From contig NZ_NQJF01000013.1 of assembly GCF_002245495.1 (NCBI RefSeq), forward strand, positions 1-64,000: a DNA stretch of 64,000 bases, given 5' to 3'. Below the pieces are notes generated by a model that was not told the origin of the DNA, searched no databases, and worked only from the letters and a program-made list of their open reading frames with translations. Shown here piece after piece: positions 31,717 to 39,631 of this stretch. The translations under genes and the position numbers were made by a program. Numbering within the stretch: position 1 is the stretch's first letter; the number at the start of each line of letters is the position of its first letter. The DNA is from Oceanimonas baumannii. GTDB lineage: Bacteria; Pseudomonadota; Gammaproteobacteria; Enterobacterales; Aeromonadaceae.

Positions 31717-31757
31717 GGCATATATTGAGCCAATATTTCAACATGTTGATTATTAAA
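31717..31757 (-). promoter_or_regulatory. Upstream element shared with repeat protein 2
   Basis: GGCATATATTGAGCCAA plus a following AT-rich TTCAACATGTTGAT (as read on the plus strand) resembles GGCATATATCGGGCCAA with TTAACCTGTTAAT at 39392-39432, about 90 and 150 bases before the respective start codons. It could hold the promoter or an operator; no clean -35/-10 pair is seen. Further right, 31758-32073 is AT-rich with scattered CAATAT motifs and no gene. Confidence 0.5.
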
Positions 31758-32073
31758 GCTTTATCATATTGAAAGAGTGGTAGTTGAATCCGAGGTGTTT
31801 CAATATTGATACGGGGTTTATGTCATTACCTGATTAAGTTATTCATATTTAAATTAAACTAACTGTTTGAAGAGTGTGTCAATACTGAAATTGCAACACA
31901 GTGCTTTGTGATGAATTTATCAATAAAGGGCCATATGATACTTAAAATAAAACATGTAAAACTGATTCGTATGAATACAGGCATGACAAAACCTGACCAG
32001 TATTGGATATACAGGCATCATAAAAACGCAAGTGATTAAAAAATGACCACTTGTTTTATTCTATTCAAATGAA

Positions 32074-32354
32074 TGACTTAACATTTTATGATCATATTCA
32101 TCAGACTCCTTTTGCTTTTAATTTAGACGAATTGTACGTTTTTATATCATTGTGGAATAAAAATTAACCACTTTAGAGTGTTATAGTGCCCGCCGTTCGG
32201 TTGTGACAGCACCATTTGAGTTTTGTACTTAGTGTGTCACCACCCGTCATTGCCAGAGTCCTGTTTTTATTCATCTGGCCAAAAATCGTAATTAAGATTT
32301 GAATGGCTCCTTTATTGGGGCAGGCATTCTTTTCACTTTTTTCGGGAGAAACCA
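32074..32354 (+). promoter_or_regulatory. Upstream region and leader of metalloprotease 2, duplicate of 26179-26455
   Basis: Second copy of the region before protease 1, matching in the far-upstream GACTTAACATTTTATGATCA block (from 32075), the CCGCCGTTCGGTTGTGACAG block, the hairpin GCCAGA/TCTGGC (32252-32279) and the last 60 bases. TTATAGTG (about 32180) is the candidate -10. The stretches between the blocks differ in sequence and slightly in length, as expected if only the blocks are under selection. Confidence 0.7.
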
Positions 32355-35195
32355 ATGCGCCTTCCAGGGTCTGCTATTGCCTTTTTGTTAGCAACAGGTG
32401 GTATTGCCGCCCCCATATTCAGTGCTTCGGCATTAGCCAGCGCAGAAAGTGGGCCACAGGAGCAAGCCAGAAACTCTGCAGTGGCAGCAGCACTGCAGCG
32501 GCAACAAGCGCTGTTAAGCCTGAGGGGAAAAGGCCTGCCGAAGGAGCTGATGAGGGAAGCGCGCCAGCGCCGGAAATCCTTGCTGGCGCTGGCCAGCCAG
32601 GCACCGGACAAGGTGTTCCCGTTGTTGCTGCCTGCCAGGGAAGTGAGCGCCATGCCGGCTGAGGTTCAGGCTGAGCTGGAGCAACCTCTGGAGCTGGAGG
32701 GCCGGCTTGAGCTGAGCTATTCCGACTTTGAAGATGGCAGACATCAGCTGAACGTGGCACTGGTTGAAGAAAACGGTCGCCGTACCCGGCTGCATACTGA
32801 CAGCCTGCCCGCCGGTCTGGCCAATGGCCAGCGTATTCGGGCAGTGGGCGCCTGGCTGGCAGGAACGGAACAATACAGTGACAGCCTCTTTGTTCCCGAT
32901 GCGGAGCAGAATGTACTGGTGCTGGCGGCGGATGGCGGTACCGACGGTGGCAGCAATGGCGGCACCGCCCTGTCGGGTAATTACGCGATTGGCGAGCAGA
33001 AAACACTGGTGATGTTGGTGAATTTTTCCAATGACACCTCTGCCCCCTGGACGGTAGAAGAAGCCCGTAATGTAGTGTTCGGTGAAACCAATGATTTTAT
33101 GCAGGAAAATTCCGATGGTCGGACGTGGCTCTCTGGTGATGTAACTGGCTGGTATACCCTGCCACTGACCAATGACAGCTGCAATAATGGCGATATCATT
33201 ACTGCTGCCCGTCAACAGGCTGAATTTGATGGGGTAGATCTGAGTGGCTACAACCGTTTTATCTACGCCTTTCCCTATACCAGTTCCTGTCGTTTTTCCG
33301 GCGTGGCCGGGGTTGGCGGTGAGACTACCTCCATGTTGATTAACGGTGCCATGCGGGCGCACACGATCAGCCATGAGTTGGGGCATAATCTGGGACTGCA
33401 TCATTCTCACGCGCTGGAATGTGGTACCGATACTCTGGGTACCAATTGTACCAGCGATGAATATGGTGATGGAGTAGACATGATGGGGGGGATGCAGGGG
33501 CATTTTAATGCCTTTCAGAAAACCCGTCTGAGCTGGCTGGACAGTGATCAGGTGGCTGAAGTGACCGAAAGCGGTACCTTTACCCTCAGTGGTTATGCTG
33601 CAACTACTACAGCTGGACTCAAGGCCCTGAAAATTCCCAATGGTTCGGATCCGGTGACTGGTCAGCCACGTTTTTACTGGGTGGAATACCGCCAGCCGGT
33701 CGGGGTTGACGCTGTATTTGCCGGCAACGCCAACGTGAGCAATGGTGTGGTGATTCATCAAGCGGTGGATGGCGATGGCGACAGCAGTCACCTGCTCGAT
33801 ATGACGCCCTCCAGTCAGTCATCAAATTATGCCGATACCCGGGATCCGGCGCTCGAGGCGGGGCTGCAGTTTATTGATGTAAAAGGTGATATCAGCATTT
33901 CTACTGACTGGGTACAGAATGGTCAGGCGCAGGTCACCGTTACCCGGGGTGACTATGTGCCGGTGGAAACCTGTGAACACACCGCCCCGACCCTGAGCGT
34001 GACTCCGGGTCAGAGTGAAAGTGTCAGTGCCGGTACCCAGGTGACTTACAAAATCACCGTGACCAACAATGACACCCAGGCCTGTGACATGACCGGCTTC
34101 AGCTTTGGTGCCGCAGTGCCTGCAGGCTGGAATTACAGTCTGTCTTCTCTGGGAGCCAACCTGCTGCCCGGTCAAAGTGGCAATGCCGAACTGAAGGTAA
34201 TTTCTTCCGCTGATGCCGGTAACGGCAGCTACGATATACAGGTAACGGCTTCCGGCCGCTATGGCAATGACATTCAGACGGTTATCTATCAGCTTGGGGC
34301 CGGCAGTAGTATTAACAATCTGCCGATAGCACAGGATGACCGGGCGACGACCGGCCAGGATGAGGCCGTGGTGATTTCCGTACTGGCTAACGACAGCGAT
34401 CCCGATGGCGATACGCTTACTGTTAGCGCCCTCTCGGGTGTAAACGGTCAAGCGATGATCAATGCTAATGGCACTGTTACCTTTACGCCTGCAACGGGGT
34501 TTAGCGGTACCGAAACCTTCAGCTACAACGTAACTGACGGTAGGGGGGGCAGCGCCAGCGCCAGTGTCATGGTGGATGTGGCCAGGGCGGCATCGGTTAA
34601 TACCGCACCCGTGGCCAGCAACGACATCGCCAGCACCGAGCAGGACAAGGCGGTAACCATATCGGTACTGGCCAATGACAGCGATCCGGATGGAGATACT
34701 CTGACAGTCACTGGTACCAGTGGCGTGAACGGTACAGCGGTGATCAATCAGAATGGCAGCATTAACTTTACCCCGGCGGCCGGGTTCAGCGGTACCGAAA
34801 CCTTCAGTTACAGTGTGTCCGATGGTAAAGGGGGCAGTGCCAGTGCCAGTGTGACCGTGCAGGTGAGCAAGGTTGTCAGCAGCAACGCAGCACCGGTTGC
34901 CAATGATGACAGCGCCAGCACCGATGGCAGCAGCATTACCATTGCTGTGCTGGCCAATGACAGGGATCCAGATGGAGATACATTACGCATTGCCTCGGTC
35001 ACTCAGGGCAGCAAGGGTACCGTGCGGATTAATGCTGATGGTACTCTGACCTACACCCCGGCGCGTAACTTCAAGCACAGCGACAGCTTCAGTTATACCA
35101 TTATCGACGGTAGGGTCACGGCCAGAGCCATGGTTAGTATCAGTAGTAGTGACACCGGTGGTGGCAAGGGCAACGGAAAAGGGCCAAACAAGTAA
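32355..35195 (+). CDS. Secreted gametolysin-type (M11-like) zinc metalloprotease 2
   Basis: A 946-residue paralogue of the protease at 26456. Signal peptide MRLPGSAIAFLLATGGIAAP, cleavage near 27-30. Zinc motif HELGHNLGLHH near residue 340, with Met-turn DMMGG about 40 residues later. A NEW3-like domain (about 555-650) is followed by three tandem cadherin-like/Big_9 modules (about 658-750, 755-850 and 855-935), each with a VLANDSDPDGDTL calcium-type loop (DRDPDGDTL in the last). The third module is closest to the single module of protease 1. It ends GGGKGNGKGPNK. Modules 1 and 2 are close copies at DNA level. Start at 32355 has SD CGGGAGA and matches the paralogue. Probably exported by the neighbouring type II system (inference). 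Confidence 0.87.
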   Translation: MRLPGSAIAFLLATGGIAAPIFSASALASAESGPQEQARNSAVAAALQRQQALLSLRGKGLPKELMREARQRRKSLLALASQAPDKVFPLLLPAREVSAMPAEVQAELEQPLELEGRLELSYSDFEDGRHQLNVALVEENGRRTRLHTDSLPAGLANGQRIRAVGAWLAGTEQYSDSLFVPDAEQNVLVLAADGGTDGGSNGGTALSGNYAIGEQKTLVMLVNFSNDTSAPWTVEEARNVVFGETNDFMQENSDGRTWLSGDVTGWYTLPLTNDSCNNGDIITAARQQAEFDGVDLSGYNRFIYAFPYTSSCRFSGVAGVGGETTSMLINGAMRAHTISHELGHNLGLHHSHALECGTDTLGTNCTSDEYGDGVDMMGGMQGHFNAFQKTRLSWLDSDQVAEVTESGTFTLSGYAATTTAGLKALKIPNGSDPVTGQPRFYWVEYRQPVGVDAVFAGNANVSNGVVIHQAVDGDGDSSHLLDMTPSSQSSNYADTRDPALEAGLQFIDVKGDISISTDWVQNGQAQVTVTRGDYVPVETCEHTAPTLSVTPGQSESVSAGTQVTYKITVTNNDTQACDMTGFSFGAAVPAGWNYSLSSLGANLLPGQSGNAELKVISSADAGNGSYDIQVTASGRYGNDIQTVIYQLGAGSSINNLPIAQDDRATTGQDEAVVISVLANDSDPDGDTLTVSALSGVNGQAMINANGTVTFTPATGFSGTETFSYNVTDGRGGSASASVMVDVARAASVNTAPVASNDIASTEQDKAVTISVLANDSDPDGDTLTVTGTSGVNGTAVINQNGSINFTPAAGFSGTETFSYSVSDGKGGSASASVTVQVSKVVSSNAAPVANDDSASTDGSSITIAVLANDRDPDGDTLRIASVTQGSKGTVRINADGTLTYTPARNFKHSDSFSYTIIDGRVTARAMVSISSSDTGGGKGNGKGPNK

Positions 35196-35197
35196 AT

Positions 35198-35227
35198 AAA
35201 AAACGGCGGGCATCTGCCCGCCGTTTT
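35198..35227. terminator. Bidirectional terminator between protease 2 and repeat protein 2
   Basis: GGCGGGC, loop ATCT, GCCCGCC, with an A run before and T run after. It lies directly after the protease 2 stop and 12 bases from the stop of the convergent gene. Confidence 0.92.
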
Positions 35228-35238
35228 GCTGATTGCCG

Positions 35239-38200
35239 TTACTGGCATTCGTTATTGTTATAGCTGTCAAGGATACCGGCCAGTTTCCGGGCCAGATCCT
35301 GCAGCTCTTTGTAGTGCTTGCGACTCAGGTTGAGATCAGAGCCTTTTCTGCCGGAAGGCAGGTAGCTGCCCTGACCGTTAAAGTCAATGTCCATCAGCAG
35401 GTAAGCAGCCTCGCCGGCCGCACTATCGGCCTTAGCACAATAGTAGGCTCCTGCGTTCTGGTTCAGCAGATAGGCTGTGTACTGAGCAGCCAGGCTGTAA
35501 GCCGCATCGTTGGCTCGTTTGTCGCTGTCCCTGACTTCATCCAGAATGCCCACATGACGTTTGTCGAGCAGATCCACCGCAATGGCGCACTGACCGTCAG
35601 GAGCTTCACCGAGGACGCTGTCACCGATACTGAAGCCTTGGTACAGGGTGATCGGCAGGTTCATGTCCATGACCGGATCCTGATTGCCACGACCATCGCA
35701 GGATGTCCAGTTTTTCCAGTAGCCGATGGTTCTGGCATCTCCACCAGGAGGCGGTACATCATCGATATAGAAGCGGGTGGTCTGACCCGGCTCCAGTGTG
35801 AAGGCAATGCATTCCACACTGTTGTCCAGTTCAGGATCTCCGCCGCCCGGTACAAACCAGTTTTGCGGATCCAGCGGTGTACCGAATTCATCGACTTGTA
35901 CGTTCTGCCAGCCGGGGTCCATGTTGGTTTCACAGAAGGCGTACTGAACCAGAGCTCCGTTGTAGACTGGGAACTTGGCCATGCCATCAACTGTCATGCA
36001 GTAAGGGCCTTCAGCAGTACAGGCGAAGTCAACAGCTTCTCCCGCCCCCAGTGGACCGGCTGCGGTTGCTGCAGCAATAGCCTGACCGGTACCGTCACCC
36101 AGACGAATTTCAAAGGTGAAACTGTCTCCATCGTCGAGTGGGTTACCGGATAGGGTCTTAACCACATCCACCATACCGCGCTGTACATTGGTAAAGGTAC
36201 AGCGGACTACTTCACCGGCATCCAGCTCAATGGGGACAGGGTTTTGCACGCCGTTGACCAAGCTGTCTGTGCCATTTTCCCCGTTCGATACACATCTGGT
36301 TTGGGTAAGATCCCAGCCATCGGGCACGATTTCACTTACCTTGTAGTTACCGGGCACCAACCAGCCTGAATCATTCTTTTCTCCGTGTTTCAGGAAGAAA
36401 TCTTCAGTATCGTAACTGGACTTGAACACAAAGCTCTGTCCGGTATCACTGGGGTTGGCTATCTTGTCGACGATGATTCTGCCGCGTTTCCTGTTCACAA
36501 AGGTACAGGTCACGGTTTCGCCATCGTCCACGCTGATGTTGGCGCTTGGCGTATTGCCATCCCAGTTCACACCATTCCAGTCGGTGGTGTTGCCATCCAC
36601 TTCGTTGGGATCGTCACACTGCAGGTCAACCAGGTCGAATCCGTCGGCACTGTTGAAGGGGAACAATTCTTCCACCTTATACAGACCGGCTGCTACGCCC
36701 GGGAATACTCTGCTTACCGGAACATTTTCGGTTTCGGTCATCAGATTGAAGCCACCCAATGTGAAGTCATAGGCAAATTGACCAGTGCCTCCCTTGGTGA
36801 TCTTGCGAATGATGATCTCGCCCGGTGCAGCCTCCTTGGTATTGACGAAGGTACATACGACCTTTTCACCCGGTTCCACCACAATTTCCGCAGTACGGAG
36901 CAAGGTGCCGGACTGGCCGCTGTTGAGCAGGCCGTCTTCCACACAAGTGACCTCCTTAAAGGAGAAGTTGCTGAGACTGGGATCGGCTTCTGACACCAGA
37001 TAGGGCTCGATACCCGGGGTAACGTAAACATAGCCGCTGGGGCTGTTTACCGGGGTATCAAAGGCCGTAGTGGAAATGGCAAAGTTACCCAGATCGCCAC
37101 TGAAGTCAAAGGTGCCGTCAGGATCCAGCCAGGCATCGCCTTGTACTACCTTGCGGATCAGCACGCGGGCATCCTTGGTGTTTTCAAAGGTACAGGTAAA
37201 GTAGCCACTGTTATTGACGCCGTTGTAGTCGTCCGGCAGATCAACGGTAAAGCTACAGATCTTGTCACCGTTGTCATTGCGCGGATCAGTCACGCCGGTC
37301 AGCTGCCAGTTGTCCTTCAGAGCTTCTTTTACCTCATAGTTGCCTTCGCCCAGCATAGCGGTGAAGTTAAGTTCACCATTGCCGCCAGTGGCCAGGGGGC
37401 CTTCGATTTTTTCGCCGTTTTTCCACAGGGTGAATTCCCAACCGCTTTCATTGCCGGCAGGGAAGGTGACTTTCTTCACTTTTGCCTTGGGCTCGATTGG
37501 ATCGTTAACAAAGCTCACTTCACCTTCACAGTCAGGCAGGTTGATGCTGACCGGTTGCGGGTTGGTGGCAGTGGTAAAGCCGGTGGTGGCCAGTTCCAGT
37601 ACATTGTAGCTGCCCGGAGCCAGGCCGGAAATGGAGGTTGAACCGGAGCTGGAACCATTCAGTTCTATGCTGGCGCTCTTTATCACATCATCGCCGGATT
37701 TGACTTCAAAGTTGAAGGTGGCGGATTCGCCGCCCTGCAAGATGTCATCAGACAGGGATTTTTTAATGGTCAGTTCTACTATGGCGCCGGACGTGATTTT
37801 GGTCTTGGCGAAGGCCTTGCGGACTATCTGATTTTCACCTTCGCCCGAGGTCAGTACCGCCTTATCCTTCAGTATACCGTCCGTCACTATCGCCGGTCCG
37901 TCTATGTATACCGTCTTGTCAAAGTACACTTCGCCGCTGTTGCTGAGCACACCGGAATTCCAGACCACTTTGGTGGCCTTGTCGCCGGGTGTGTAGCCAT
38001 CAAAGGCGCCAACGGTCACGGGATCGACCGAGAAGCTCAGTGCACTATTGGTGTCGGAGATAGTCTCGGTATCTGTGATGGTGGCTGTATCGTTGAAGGT
38101 ATTGCCGGGTTCGATTTCCGCTGATGCGGTAGCGGTGTCGTCTTCGGTGGGGATAGTCACATCGTTAAAGATGGGATCCTTGTATTCGGCCACCGCTTTG

Positions 38201-39243
38201 TCGTTGAGGTCGGTGACATGGGAAGGCGCGTCGAATTCATGTACCAGTACCGGCACCATGCTATTGGCGGGCAGCAGAATAAAGCCGTCGTCGTCGGCTG
38301 CGGGCATAATGCTGGTATCGACCATATCCAGTTCGGTGTTGCCGTCGAAGATGGTGTCGGTCACGCGGATCAGCACGTCACGAGACGAGGGGTTGGTTGC
38401 TGTGACCACGGTCTGAACGTGCACGCCGCCCGGTGTGGGGGTTTTGGTCCACTCCACCTTGACGGTGACGTCCTGACTGAGCGGAGTTTCCGGGTCGCAG
38501 GTATCGCCGAAGTCAAATACCACGGGCTCAATGGATTTCATCACGTTCCAGTCGTTCTCGATGTCCTGCGAGGCGGTCATTTCCTTGCTGATTTCCTGGG
38601 GCAGTATGTCTGCCACCGGCAAGGACAAGGTACGCTGACCTATGCTGGACAGATCCTGTTTCAGTAATTGTGACTGTAATGAAGATCCGGAGAAGCCGGC
38701 AGACGTGATGGAGAGCCGCTGGGCATAATCCAGTACACAAGTTGTCGCGGAGTCATGTTTGATATCGATATAGCGATAAACAATTTGTTCCACCCCGCCT
38801 ACTGCACCGCTGGCATATGAAACAGGGCCGACGTCCATAATCTGGCAGCTTGCAGAGGACTTGTCGGTGTTAATTACCGGGACTGTGATGTTGTCCCAGC
38901 CAATGAGTCCGCTGCTGAGTTCATTATCTCCCGAGACCACAACGCGGTAGATCTGGTTGGGATCGTTTTTTTGTTTGGTCAGGATCAGCCGGTGGGGGAC
39001 CAGATCAAGCTCGGCCCATAGTTTCCCCAGGTTACCCGTGGTGTAAGCTCCGTCCTCACAAATGGGGGCGATCAGTGGATCGCCGGATGGAATGATATCA
39101 CCGGCCTCTTGCCGACAGCCCGATAAGGTAAATTGTAACCCTTCCGGATCATCGACAGCCTGAGCCGGCCAGGCTGCTGCTATCAACAAAAACAGAGACA
39201 GCCACCAGGGCGTCGTTTTTGTTTTGGTTATAAAACGGTGCAT
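35239..39243 (-). CDS. Large secreted protein 2 with SpaA/Cna-B-like repeats
   Basis: A 1334-residue secreted protein. Start set at ATG 39243 (AAGGAGG 6 bases upstream; MHRFITKTKTTPWWLSLFLL signal peptide cut after AQA). An N-terminal domain (about 30-480) contains a DUF11-like stretch (VEWTKTPTPGGVHVQTVVTATNPSSRD). About six prealbumin-fold SpaA/Cna-B-like units follow (about 485-1165), each ending in an E-x-V-x-C-T-F-x-N strand (VVCTFVNTK, VTCTFVNRK, VRCTFTNVQ). The last domain (about 1169-1334) opens with RTIGYWKNW, a motif I know from other bacterial surface proteins, and ends NNNECQ. No anchor or sorting motif is seen. SpaA-type units are best known from Gram-positive pili, often with isopeptide bonds; these bonds are not verifiable here. 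Convergent with protease 2, next to the gsp operon. Confidence 0.8.
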   Translation of the reverse strand: MHRFITKTKTTPWWLSLFLLIAAAWPAQAVDDPEGLQFTLSGCRQEAGDIIPSGDPLIAPICEDGAYTTGNLGKLWAELDLVPHRLILTKQKNDPNQIYRVVVSGDNELSSGLIGWDNITVPVINTDKSSASCQIMDVGPVSYASGAVGGVEQIVYRYIDIKHDSATTCVLDYAQRLSITSAGFSGSSLQSQLLKQDLSSIGQRTLSLPVADILPQEISKEMTASQDIENDWNVMKSIEPVVFDFGDTCDPETPLSQDVTVKVEWTKTPTPGGVHVQTVVTATNPSSRDVLIRVTDTIFDGNTELDMVDTSIMPAADDDGFILLPANSMVPVLVHEFDAPSHVTDLNDKAVAEYKDPIFNDVTIPTEDDTATASAEIEPGNTFNDTATITDTETISDTNSALSFSVDPVTVGAFDGYTPGDKATKVVWNSGVLSNSGEVYFDKTVYIDGPAIVTDGILKDKAVLTSGEGENQIVRKAFAKTKITSGAIVELTIKKSLSDDILQGGESATFNFEVKSGDDVIKSASIELNGSSSGSTSISGLAPGSYNVLELATTGFTTATNPQPVSINLPDCEGEVSFVNDPIEPKAKVKKVTFPAGNESGWEFTLWKNGEKIEGPLATGGNGELNFTAMLGEGNYEVKEALKDNWQLTGVTDPRNDNGDKICSFTVDLPDDYNGVNNSGYFTCTFENTKDARVLIRKVVQGDAWLDPDGTFDFSGDLGNFAISTTAFDTPVNSPSGYVYVTPGIEPYLVSEADPSLSNFSFKEVTCVEDGLLNSGQSGTLLRTAEIVVEPGEKVVCTFVNTKEAAPGEIIIRKITKGGTGQFAYDFTLGGFNLMTETENVPVSRVFPGVAAGLYKVEELFPFNSADGFDLVDLQCDDPNEVDGNTTDWNGVNWDGNTPSANISVDDGETVTCTFVNRKRGRIIVDKIANPSDTGQSFVFKSSYDTEDFFLKHGEKNDSGWLVPGNYKVSEIVPDGWDLTQTRCVSNGENGTDSLVNGVQNPVPIELDAGEVVRCTFTNVQRGMVDVVKTLSGNPLDDGDSFTFEIRLGDGTGQAIAAATAAGPLGAGEAVDFACTAEGPYCMTVDGMAKFPVYNGALVQYAFCETNMDPGWQNVQVDEFGTPLDPQNWFVPGGGDPELDNSVECIAFTLEPGQTTRFYIDDVPPPGGDARTIGYWKNWTSCDGRGNQDPVMDMNLPITLYQGFSIGDSVLGEAPDGQCAIAVDLLDKRHVGILDEVRDSDKRANDAAYSLAAQYTAYLLNQNAGAYYCAKADSAAGEAAYLLMDIDFNGQGSYLPSGRKGSDLNLSRKHYKELQDLARKLAGILDSYNNNECQ

Positions 39244-39290
39244 GTCCAACCTCCTTGTGGTGTGGTCATGAACATTGATCAGACAGACAC

Positions 39291-39317
39291 GGTTGCACTT
39301 CCCATGAGCGTGCAACC
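39291..39317 (-). promoter_or_regulatory. Hairpin in the leader of repeat protein 2
   Basis: GGTTGCAC pairs perfectly with GTGCAACC around an 11-base loop, about 48 bases before the start codon. It parallels the hairpin at 31670-31693 in position but not in sequence. Confidence 0.5.
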
Positions 39318-39391
39318 GGTGACTGAGCTTGTGTAAGGACCACTACCAGCATGGCCGGACAGTGGTCAGCCTTAACTCACCCGTACAAGCA

Positions 39392-39432
39392 GGCATATAT
39401 CGGGCCAAAAGATTAACCTGTTAATAAGCAAG
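39392..39432 (-). promoter_or_regulatory. Upstream element shared with repeat protein 1
   Basis: GGCATATATCGGGCCAA followed by TTAACCTGTTAAT (plus-strand reading) matches the element at 31717-31757. This marks the likely promoter zone of the 1334-residue protein gene. The gap 39244-39631 otherwise holds only this element, the leader hairpin and two hairpins at the end of the gsp operon. Confidence 0.5.
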
Positions 39433-39464
39433 GGTTTTTTTGTATCTGGTAGGGAGGGATAGAG

Positions 39465-39494
39465 AAAAACTGTTAAGCGGAGTTAACAGTTTTT
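39465..39494. terminator. Terminator of the gsp operon
   Basis: AAAAACTGTTAA (39465-39476) and TTAACAGTTTTT (39483-39494) form a perfect 12-bp stem with a 6-base loop; the T run is part of the stem on either strand. It lies about 140 bases downstream of the gspD stop. It could act in both directions. Confidence 0.7.
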
Positions 39495-39588
39495 TAGTCA
39501 GGTAGCGGCAACTGACTGAAAAATAAAACAACGGAGTGAAAAGTCAGGTGTAACCTGAAATGAACACGAGGACAGAAACAGTCAGACG

Positions 39589-39625
39589 CCGAGACCCGGC
39601 CCGCTTTCTGCGGGGCGGGTCTCGG
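39589..39625 (-). terminator. Strong GC-rich hairpin directly after gspD
   Basis: CCGAGACCCG pairs with CGGGTCTCGG around a 17-base loop that can pair further (CCCGC with GCGGG). It starts 6 bases after the gspD stop. No T run follows on the minus strand, so it may be a processing or stability hairpin rather than a terminator. Confidence 0.5.
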
Positions 39626-39631
39626 ACTGAA

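Noticed and set aside
31758-32073. Hidden gene in the AT-rich space between repeat protein 1 and protease 2
   Set aside because: No frame with a start, ribosome site and protein-like composition was found; only AT-rich DNA with CAATAT motifs.
32514-33791. 425-residue open frame on the minus strand
   Set aside because: Antisense to protease 2; composition rich in His/Thr/Ile/Gly is typical of a shadow frame.
34321-35160. CRISPR-like regular repeats
   Set aside because: The periodic DNA encodes tandem cadherin-like protein modules in frame, about 280 bases apart; there are no short direct repeats with unique spacers.
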